From the NCBI RefSeq assembly GCF_014639235.1, contig NZ_BMFU01000012.1, forward strand, positions 80,477 through 144,476: a DNA stretch of 64,000 nucleotides. Direction: 5' to 3'. Origin of the DNA: Paenibacillus silvae (GTDB taxonomy: Bacteria; Bacillota; Bacilli; Paenibacillales; Paenibacillaceae). The position numbers and the translations under genes are program-made. Positions within the stretch are counted from its first letter, which is position 1, and every line of letters starts with the position of its first letter. The notes below the pieces were generated by a model. That model was not told the origin of the DNA. It searched no databases and saw only the letters and a program-made list of their open reading frames with translations. Positions 57,894 through 64,000 of the stretch are shown one piece after another.

Positions 57894-58940
57894 TTACTCC
57901 TTTTTATCTTCAACTTGCTTAGGCTCATCTTGAGCCTGACCCGAAGTGGTTGATGATGCTGGTGTTACTTTTTGCTCTTTACCAGCTTCCGTTCCCGTGT
58001 GCTCGATATCATCATTAATTACTTTCGACGAAACGATCGGATCACTGTAATGTGCATCTGCTTTTCCCGTCACTCTTCTCACCACAATAAACACAACTGC
58101 GGCAACAATAATGGCAATGGCAAGCAGCTGAGAGATCCTTACGTTACCGTATGCCGGGTCCAGATATCCCTGCTCGAATCCCAACGCGGTCATCGGAGAC
58201 CACAGACCATTCACTAATGAAGCGACCCATTCTGGAGCCTGGAATGCCAGACTGTCCGTACGCAGAGCTTCAATGAAGAAACGTCCGATAGAATACCAGA
58301 TAAAATAAGACATAAACAGTTCACCAGAACGCATAAACTTCTGGCGACGAAGCACTAACAGAATAATCAGTCCGACAAAGCTCCATACCGATTCATATAG
58401 AAACGCCGGGTGATGGAATACACCCTCAACGTTCATTTGATTCACAATAAAGTCCGGCAGGTGCAGCTTGTCTCTTAAAAAGGATTCTTCAACAGGACCG
58501 CCGTACGCTTCCTGATTGACAAAATTGCCCCAACGTCCAATCATCTGTCCCACAATGAGACCGGGTGCACAGATATCCGCCATACGCCAGAAGTTGTATC
58601 CTTTGCGGCGGAAGAAGATAACTGCACAGATGATTGCACCGATCAATGCGCCATAGATCGCAATACCACCGTTCCATATTTTGAAGACATCCCACAGGTT
58701 GTCCTTATAATCTTCCCACTTAAAAGCAACGTAATAGATTCGGGCTCCGATAATGGCGGAAGGCACACCCAGCAGTACCATATCCATGAACACTTCTTGC
58801 GGGATATTAAATCGCTTGCCCTCCCGAATAACGAGCAGCAGCCCCAGGAGCGCAGCCATACCCAGAATAAGGCCATACCAGTGAACCTTCAAAGCGCCAA
58901 TGGAGAACGCTATCGGGTTCAACAGTAATAATGTATCCAT
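57894..58940 (-). CDS. lgt: Prolipoprotein diacylglyceryl transferase
   Basis: Membrane enzyme that attaches diacylglycerol to lipobox cysteines, such as that of the sugar-binding lipoprotein above. 348 residues with seven hydrophobic segments; the family signature GRWGNFVNQEAYGGP and MIGRWG-type Arg/Gly residues, HPAFLYES and RFFIEALRTDSL are present. The last about 60 residues (SSKVINDDIEHTGTEAGKEQKVTPASSTTSGQAQDE) are a charged hydrophilic tail not seen in the shorter Bacillus enzyme (about 269). Start behind AGGAGTG. Confidence 0.96.
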   Translation of the reverse strand: MDTLLLLNPIAFSIGALKVHWYGLILGMAALLGLLLVIREGKRFNIPQEVFMDMVLLGVPSAIIGARIYYVAFKWEDYKDNLWDVFKIWNGGIAIYGALIGAIICAVIFFRRKGYNFWRMADICAPGLIVGQMIGRWGNFVNQEAYGGPVEESFLRDKLHLPDFIVNQMNVEGVFHHPAFLYESVWSFVGLIILLVLRRQKFMRSGELFMSYFIWYSIGRFFIEALRTDSLAFQAPEWVASLVNGLWSPMTALGFEQGYLDPAYGNVRISQLLAIAIIVAAVVFIVVRRVTGKADAHYSDPIVSSKVINDDIEHTGTEAGKEQKVTPASSTTSGQAQDEPKQVEDKKE

Positions 58941-59109
58941 TCATTCACACTCCTATCAATTCACATCTGTAAGCATGACCATGTGGAGCCTGCATGAACC
59001 TTCTCGTTCAAGGAGTACAGACGCCATGTGTCATGCTTCATTATTTCAATTATACTTGGCTTGATATTTTTCTATCCTGCATTACAACCGATCTTCGTCA
59101 GCAGCTTAC

Positions 59110-60048
59110 TTAGTCCATATCTTCCATATCTTCCGAAATGGTCGCTGTCAGCTTGTTTGTGAACTGGAGTGCCGCATTAAGTCCCATCTGTTTCAAGCGA
59201 TAGTTCATCGCAGCCACTTCGATGATTACAGCCAGGTTTCGTCCCGGCCGAACAGGAATGGTCACGAGAGGTACATCCGTATCAATGATACGTGTTGTCT
59301 CCTCATCCAATCCCAGACGATCATACTGTTTATCCTGCTGCCACGCTTCTAGACGTACCACCAGCGTAATCCGTTTGTTATTCCGTACAGCCCCTGCACC
59401 AAACAAGGTCATCACGTTGATGATACCGACACCGCGGATTTCGAGTAAATGACGGATCAGTTCAGGTGCAGTACCGTGCAATTGAAAGTCAGAGGTTTGA
59501 CGGATTTCCACCGCATCATCGGCAATCAAACGGTGCCCACGCTTCACGAGCTCAAGCGCAGTTTCACTTTTACCGATACCGCTGCTGCCCGTAATCAGCA
59601 TCCCTACACCATACACATCACACAATACACCATGAATTGTGGCCGTTGGCGCTAATTTGCCTTCCAAAAATCCGGTAATACGACTCGACAAGATTGTTGT
59701 AGCCATATTGCTGCGTAGCACAGCCAGGTTTTGCTCTTCGCTGATATCAATCAGTTCCTGCGGCACTTCCAGTCCACGGGTTACGACAATACATGGCGTC
59801 TCCTCTGTGCATAGACGCTGCATACGTTCACGACGCTCTTGCTCAGGCAGCATTGCAAAAAAGGCCAGTTCCGTCCTTCCCAACAGCTGTACCCGCTCTT
59901 TTGGATGATATTCGAAATAACCGGCCATTTCTAGACCAGGGCGGTTGAGATCATCTACCGTGATGAATCTTTTCAAGCCCTGGGAGCCAGAAACAACTTC
60001 CATCTGAAACTGCTGTACCAATTCGGATACTTTCACTTTTTTCGCCAT
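59110..60048 (-). CDS. hprK: HPr(Ser) kinase/phosphorylase
   Basis: Phosphorylates HPr at Ser46 with ATP when fructose bisphosphate is high and reverses this with phosphate; the output steers CcpA catabolite control. 312 residues. Walker A GSSGIGKS at 154-161, VDDAVEI-type Asp in ADDAVEIR, and the K3/signature region PVRPGRNLAVIIEVAAMNYR. The start at 60048 follows GGAAGAG. It precedes lgt and ppaX. Confidence 0.97.
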   Translation of the reverse strand: MAKKVKVSELVQQFQMEVVSGSQGLKRFITVDDLNRPGLEMAGYFEYHPKERVQLLGRTELAFFAMLPEQERRERMQRLCTEETPCIVVTRGLEVPQELIDISEEQNLAVLRSNMATTILSSRITGFLEGKLAPTATIHGVLCDVYGVGMLITGSSGIGKSETALELVKRGHRLIADDAVEIRQTSDFQLHGTAPELIRHLLEIRGVGIINVMTLFGAGAVRNNKRITLVVRLEAWQQDKQYDRLGLDEETTRIIDTDVPLVTIPVRPGRNLAVIIEVAAMNYRLKQMGLNAALQFTNKLTATISEDMEDMD

Positions 60049-60295
60049 TTGTCTCTTCCTTTCAGCATTCGCTGTGCCTCTTATGTACCTCAGTTCGTGT
60101 ATCATTTCTTTCCATTATTAGCGCATTCACAACATGATCCAGCGTATCAATACCATGATCCAAAGCCAAGCATGTTTAGTCTCCTGCGATGATTTTTTGA
60201 GACTTTAACATGCAGCATTTTAAGGGCAGACCTTCAAATAATCTTAAATGAATTTTGCATTGAATGCAATCGCAGCAAATTGATACGATAATCTT

Positions 60296-60332
60296 TAAAA
60301 AAGCCCCTTCCAGCAAGAACGGAAGGGGCTCG
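60296..60332 (-). terminator. Terminator after the MsmX-type ATPase gene
   Basis: Minus strand GCCCCTTCC and GGAAGGGGC form a perfect 9-bp stem followed by TTTTTT. Confidence 0.92.
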
Positions 60333-60393
60333 GTTTATAATATATAATTACGTTACTTACAGATCTCATCGTTACCGAGGATCCTCAGTAGGA

Positions 60394-61518
60394 TTAGTCT
60401 TGAAGAAGTACGTTCACTTCAGTCTCTTTGTCAAAGATATGAACTTTGTTCATGTCGATAGCCATTTTAACTGTGGAACCATCACGAGTGTTGGAGCGTC
60501 CGTCTACACGTGCGATTGTAGTGTCGTTACCTACACCGCTCAAGTAGAGAAGCATTTCGTGACCGAGGTTCTCTGTTACATCTACGTGAGTAGAGAATAC
60601 AGAGTTCGGCGATGCTTCCAGGAATACTGGCTCTTCGTGAATGTCTTCTGGACGAACGCCCATAATCACTTCTTTGGCAGCATATCCTTTGGATTTCAAC
60701 ACTTGTGCTTTACCTTGCGGGATTTCAACGTCCACACCAGGAGCTACGAAGTGCAGGCTTGAACCTTGCTCAGCCAGTTTACCCGAGATAAAGTTCATTG
60801 TCGGGGAACCGATGAAACCTGCTACGAACAAGTTAGCCGGGTGGTTATACAGCTCTTCAGGAGAAGCAGCTTGTTGGATGATACCATCCTTCATAACTAC
60901 GATCCGGTCTCCCATCGTCATTGCTTCGATCTGGTCATGCGTTACGTAGATTACAGTTGTTTCCAAACGTTTAGCCAGCTTTGTGATTTCCGCACGCATC
61001 TGACCACGCAGTTTCGCATCCAAGTTGGAAAGCGGCTCATCCATCAAGAAGACTTGTGGATCACGGACAATCGCACGTCCCAAAGCGACACGCTGACGTT
61101 GACCACCGGACAATGCTTTAGGTTTACGCTCAAGCAAGTGCTCGATGTCGAGGATTTTAGCTGCTTCACGTACACGTTTGTCGATCTCGTCTTTTTTAAC
61201 CTTACGCAATTTCAAACCAAATGCCATGTTTTGGTATACGCTCATATGCGGATACAAAGCGTAGGATTGGAATACCATCGCGATATCACGGTCTTTAGGT
61301 GCAACATCATTCACGACACGGTCACCGATATAGAGTTTACCTTCAGAAATTTCCTCAAGGCCTGCGATCATACGCAGTGTTGTTGATTTACCACAACCGG
61401 ACGGACCTACCAGTACCAGAAACTCTTTGTCTTTGATGTCCAGGTTAATGTCAACTACAGTTGCTTTATCAGAACCCGGGTATTTTTTGAAAATATGCTC
61501 TAAACGTACTCCTGCCAT
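60394..61518 (-). CDS. msmX: Multi-sugar ABC transporter ATPase, MsmX/UgpC family
   Basis: ATPase that energises several sugar importers lacking their own. 374 residues. Walker A GPSGCGKST at 38-46, the Q-loop MVFQSYALYPHMSV, signature LSGGQ at 136-140, Walker B VFLMDEP at 156-162 with switch His in VIYVTHDQIEAMT, and a C-terminal OB/TOBE regulatory domain (GKAQVLKSKGYAAKEVIMGVRPEDI). The start at 61518 follows GAGGAGGC. Stand-alone unit. The permease pair at 40.7-42.6 kb has no ATPase beside it and is a plausible client. Confidence 0.95.
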   Translation of the reverse strand: MAGVRLEHIFKKYPGSDKATVVDINLDIKDKEFLVLVGPSGCGKSTTLRMIAGLEEISEGKLYIGDRVVNDVAPKDRDIAMVFQSYALYPHMSVYQNMAFGLKLRKVKKDEIDKRVREAAKILDIEHLLERKPKALSGGQRQRVALGRAIVRDPQVFLMDEPLSNLDAKLRGQMRAEITKLAKRLETTVIYVTHDQIEAMTMGDRIVVMKDGIIQQAASPEELYNHPANLFVAGFIGSPTMNFISGKLAEQGSSLHFVAPGVDVEIPQGKAQVLKSKGYAAKEVIMGVRPEDIHEEPVFLEASPNSVFSTHVDVTENLGHEMLLYLSGVGNDTTIARVDGRSNTRDGSTVKMAIDMNKVHIFDKETEVNVLLQD

Positions 61519-61621
61519 GATTGTTGCCTCCTCAGAGATCATTTTGTAATCGAATACAATTTGTAGTTTTATAATACCCTATCGCTTGGTTATTTGACTA
61601 TTCGCAAACTGCACAAAAATA

Positions 61622-62812
61622 TCAAACCTTTTTCGTCACTTTGTACATCAGAAGTAAAAGCTGCACAATAATTGCACTTTTGAAATTTCTAACATCATAT
61701 CCTATCTCTTGTTTGATCTTGTCCAGACGGTATATCAGCGTATTGCGATGGATAAACAAACGCTTCGCCGTTTCGCTGACGTTGCAGTCCAAACTAAAGA
61801 AAATTTCCAAGGTGGCTAACGTTTCACTATCATCGAAGAGAAGCGTGCCCTTGCCAATTTCCTGAATAAAGCGAAGCCGCTGCTGTTCCGATATACTGGC
61901 GACAAGCTGCTCCAGCTGCAGTTCCCAAGGAAGGTGTATATGCTGTGTCACGTGAAATGACCGCCCTAGATGTATGCTCTCCTGAAGAAGGGAAGCCACC
62001 TGAACTAATGCATGCTTAGGAATACAAGGCAATGATGCGGACAAATGGAATACCCCTGCAAACTCACTCGCTACCAGTTCATATAATCCGGAACAAAATG
62101 CAAGAAGTGAGTCTTTGCGCGCTTCTGCAGTATCTTCATCCGCTTCCCCCGTAACCACTGTCTCGTCACTCATAAAGAGCCATTCCTGTGCGTCAAGAGG
62201 GATCAAAGTAACCTCTTCCCCGAAATAACTCTCCAATAGTTTATTTAAAACGTTAGAGTCAACGCGCTGAGAATCAGGGGTTTCACCCTGTAATACAAAA
62301 AGCACCTTCTCTTTCTGAAACTCATCAAATGTATTGAACGGAGTTGGCAGCGGTTCAGTATTGTCGGAACTGTAAACTTTAATCTGATTCTGGAGCCATC
62401 TCCCCAATATAACTAACTGTTGATCTGCATCATCGTTCTGCAGGGATAGTCCGCTATCTAAACTTGAATTGCTACGGAGAAGCAACTCAATCAAACGACG
62501 AGTCTCCAGTGTGATCGATACCGACGGGCATCCCCAGCACACTACTGTATTCTCCTCAGGATTGCTGCCCACTTTGAAAAAAATTCGCTCTCCTGCGTGT
62601 AAACTAATAATATCTGCTGACATGCACGAACCTGCCATAGGCTCATATTCTTCTTCATGAGCTTTGCTTTGAATAAAAAGCGGTTGGTTTACTTCCAAAC
62701 TGCTCAAGTTCTCAATGGATTGATTCCATTCAAGCATTGTAATTTCATATTCATCTAATGTGGTGCCTATAACGGCCTCAATTTGCTGTTTTAAATCAAG
62801 TATGTGCTTCAT
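61622..62812 (-). CDS. PucR/CdaR-type transcriptional regulator
   Basis: A 396-residue protein with the C-terminal PucR HTH (about 335-390): CNVSETAKRLFIHRNTLIYRLDKIKQEIGYDVR, the typical HRNTL recognition helix. The middle may form a GGDEF-like degenerate domain as in CdaR. The N-terminal 100 residues (TLDEYEITMLEWNQSIENL, GERIFFKVGSNPEENTVV) are not one of the common sensor domains. It lies about 100 bases upstream of msmX in the same direction, so it may control the ATPase gene or a carbohydrate regulon. Confidence 0.85.
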   Translation of the reverse strand: MKHILDLKQQIEAVIGTTLDEYEITMLEWNQSIENLSSLEVNQPLFIQSKAHEEEYEPMAGSCMSADIISLHAGERIFFKVGSNPEENTVVCWGCPSVSITLETRRLIELLLRSNSSLDSGLSLQNDDADQQLVILGRWLQNQIKVYSSDNTEPLPTPFNTFDEFQKEKVLFVLQGETPDSQRVDSNVLNKLLESYFGEEVTLIPLDAQEWLFMSDETVVTGEADEDTAEARKDSLLAFCSGLYELVASEFAGVFHLSASLPCIPKHALVQVASLLQESIHLGRSFHVTQHIHLPWELQLEQLVASISEQQRLRFIQEIGKGTLLFDDSETLATLEIFFSLDCNVSETAKRLFIHRNTLIYRLDKIKQEIGYDVRNFKSAIIVQLLLLMYKVTKKV

Positions 62813-62918
62813 GTCATGAACGCCACCACTCTGTTTATTTTATTCATTATTTTATCATATCTTGCTCTGCACTGCTCTTTGGCTCAGCGGCTCACATAAT
62901 TATCGTTATTGTCCTATA

Positions 62919-62962
62919 CAAAAAAGAGTGATCGATCAAATTAATGATCAATCACTCTCTAT
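62919..62962 (-). terminator. Terminator of the tRNA (rRNA-tRNA) operon
   Basis: Minus strand GAGTGATtGATC and GATCgATCACTC form a stem followed by TTTTTTG, seven bases past tRNA-Lys. Confidence 0.85.
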
Positions 62963-62968
62963 TTATGA

Positions 62969-63041
62969 TGAGCCATGAAGGACTCGAACCTTCGACACCC
63001 TGATTAAAAGTCAGGTGCTCTACCAACTGAGCTAATGGCTC
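62969..63041 (-). tRNA. tRNA-Lys (anticodon TTT)
   Basis: Acceptor GAGCCAT/ATGGCTC, D arm AGCTCAGTTGG, anticodon loop CTTTTAA with TTT, T arm GGTTCGAGTCC. CCA is not encoded. Last gene of the cluster. Confidence 0.96.
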
Positions 63042-63047
63042 AAAAAC

Positions 63048-63133
63048 TGGTGGAGGATGATGGATTCGAACCACCGAACCCGTACGGGAGCAGATTTACA
63101 GTCTGATGCGTTTGGCCACTTCGCTAATCCTCC
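63048..63133 (-). tRNA. tRNA-Tyr (anticodon GTA)
   Basis: Acceptor GGAGGAT/ATCCTCC, anticodon loop with GTA, a long variable arm as class II tRNAs have, and an encoded CCA. Confidence 0.96.
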
Positions 63134-63144
63134 AGGATTAAAGG

Positions 63145-63217
<73 letters not shown>

Positions 63218-63234
63218 ATATTCATTTATTGTAG

Positions 63235-63257
63235 ATTAATGGCGGAACCGACGGGAT
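63235..63257. repeat. Partial copy of the tRNA-Asp 3' end
   Basis: ATTAATGGCGGAACCGACGGG plus AT is repeated about 114 bases to the right (from 63349), where it forms the real 3' end of tRNA-Asp. It covers the encoded CCA, the acceptor strand and part of the T arm, then stops. Confidence 0.75.
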
Positions 63258-63348
63258 ACTCTCACTTCGTTCGAGACTGCGAAGCAAATGCTCTCGAAGT
63301 GTATGCTCCGACGAACCCAAAAACGGATTCTCATCCCTGAAGCATATA
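63258..63348. repeat. Insert-like segment between the two tRNA-Asp 3' ends
   Basis: About 90 bases with an imperfect inverted repeat CACTTCG...CGAAGTG (63263-63301). No gene. It looks like a small inserted or dispersed element inside the tRNA cluster. Confidence 0.45.
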
Positions 63349-63353
63349 ATTAA

Positions 63354-63431
63354 TGGCGGAACCGACGGGATTCGAACCCGCGATCTCCTGCGTGACAGGC
63401 AGGCATGTTAGGCCAACTACACCACGGTTCC
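63354..63431 (-). tRNA. tRNA-Asp (anticodon GTC)
   Basis: Acceptor GGAACCG/CGGTTCC, anticodon loop CTGTCAC with GTC, T arm GGTTCGAATCCC, discriminator G and encoded CCA. Its 3' end is duplicated at 63235-63257. Confidence 0.96.
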
Positions 63432-63440
63432 AGGCATTAA

Positions 63441-63516
<76 letters not shown>

Positions 63517-63521
63517 GTATA

Positions 63522-63597
63522 TGGTGGAGGCTGAGGGGATCGAACCCCCGACCCTCTGCTTGTAAGGCAGATGCTCTCCCAGCTGAGCTAAGCCTCC
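63522..63597 (-). tRNA. tRNA-Val (anticodon TAC)
   Basis: Acceptor GGAGGCT/AGCCTCC, anticodon loop CTTACAA with TAC, T arm GGTTCGATCCC, and encoded CCA. Confidence 0.96.
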
Positions 63598-63609
63598 TGG
63601 GTAATATAA

Positions 63610-63683
63610 TAGCGGCGGAGGGGATCGAACCCCCGACCTTACGGGTATGAACCGTACGCTCTAGCCAGCTGAGCTACGCCGCC
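63610..63683 (-). tRNA. tRNA-Met (anticodon CAT), elongator type
   Basis: Acceptor GGCGGCG with G1-U72 at the end, anticodon loop TTCATAC with CAT, T arm GGTTCGATCCC. No encoded CCA. The D and anticodon stems fit the elongator rather than the initiator tRNA. Confidence 0.92.
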
Positions 63684-63725
63684 ATATCATAAATGTTTTG
63701 ATTGCTTGTCCATCTTAGGTAAAGA

Positions 63726-63817
63726 TGGCGGAGAGAGAGGGATTCGAACCCTCGCACCGATTACTCAGCCTAACCCCTTAGCAGAGGGTCCCCTTATAGC
63801 CACTTGGGTATCTCTCC
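63726..63817 (-). tRNA. tRNA-Ser (anticodon GCT)
   Basis: Acceptor GGAGAGA/TCTCTCC, anticodon loop CTGCTAA with GCT, a long variable arm, and encoded CCA. First tRNA after the 23S gene. Confidence 0.95.
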
Positions 63818-63898
63818 AAAAGTCAATCATTACATCAACAAGGATTGCTCCTTGAAAACTAGATTCGAAACGAAACGCTCGCAAATTAGACTTGCTAT

Positions 63899-64000
63899 TG
63901 GATAAGCCCTCGACCGATTAGTACTGGTCAGCTCCATGCATTGCTGCACTTCCACCCCCAGCCTATCTACCTCGTCGTCTTCAAGGGGTCTTACATACTG
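63899..64000 (-). rRNA. 23S ribosomal RNA, 3' end (partial)
   Basis: On the minus strand the window starts inside the last domain of 23S and ends with GAGCTGACCAGTACTAATCG then GTCGAGGGCTTATCC, the universal 3' end. A spacer with the TTGAAAACTAGAT motif leads directly to tRNA-Ser. No 5S gene lies in the 80-base spacer. Confidence 0.93.

Overview
The window looks like a chromosomal segment of a Paenibacillus-type Firmicute. The reasons are strong AAGGAGG-type ribosome binding sites, sigma-A promoters, Firmicute gene orders (cggR-gap-pgk-tpiA-gpmI-eno; secG-rnr-smpB-ssrA; rapZ-yvcK-whiA-HPr; hprK-lgt-ppaX-acyltransferase next to hisZ-hisG-hisD-hisB-hisH-hisA-hisF-hisIE), a CtsR box before clpP, and an ABC transporter/AraC-sensor sugar locus of the kind Paenibacillus carries in many copies. 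The genus is inferred from gene content only.

Layout. (1) About 1-11.9 kb is an accessory region: the end of a type I restriction-modification operon (hsdM, partial hsdS), a secreted protein of unknown role, a small two-helix membrane protein, an XRE regulator with an unrecognised 186-residue protein, a small broken ORF, a RadC/JAB protein, a group II intron-type reverse transcriptase, an HTH protein overlapping an unrecognised protein that may be a nuclease, a run of strong hairpins ending in a terminator, and two tandem serine recombinases that stop just before ssrA. (2) 12-25 kb is housekeeping on the minus strand: tmRNA, smpB, rnr with a long Gly/Arg-rich tail, secG, and the glycolytic operon under CggR with a readable promoter and operator. 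(3) 25.4-26.5 kb on the plus strand holds tRNA-Arg(CCG) and clpP. (4) 26.5-37.7 kb on the minus strand holds two secreted proteins, an HPr-family protein, whiA, yvcK, rapZ, a ROK glucokinase, an AI-2E family permease, trxB and a TPR-HTH protein. (5) 37.9-47.0 kb is a sugar locus: membrane sensor/AraC regulator, lipoprotein, two permeases, a TIM-barrel isomerase and a large toroid-like protein, with no ATPase gene. (6) 47.3-61.5 kb holds prs, hisJ, the full his operon, the hprK cluster and an MsmX/UgpC-type ATPase that could energise the transporter in (5), followed upstream by a PucR-type regulator. (7) The right end is a tRNA cluster (Lys, Tyr, Phe, Asp, Thr, Val, Met, Ser) directly downstream of the 3' end of a 23S rRNA gene, with no 5S gene between them.

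How it fits together. Carbon control links several parts: CggR on glycolysis, HPr (Ser46) with its kinase HprK and pyrophosphatase PpaX, YvcK/RapZ, glucokinase, a cre-like site before the sugar transporter, and a shared ATPase. The accessory island combines restriction, candidate regulatory/nuclease pairs, an RT element and recombinases. Its HTH-plus-unknown pair (7.8-9.0 kb) and the hairpin array (9.02-9.24 kb) are the best places to look for something undescribed.
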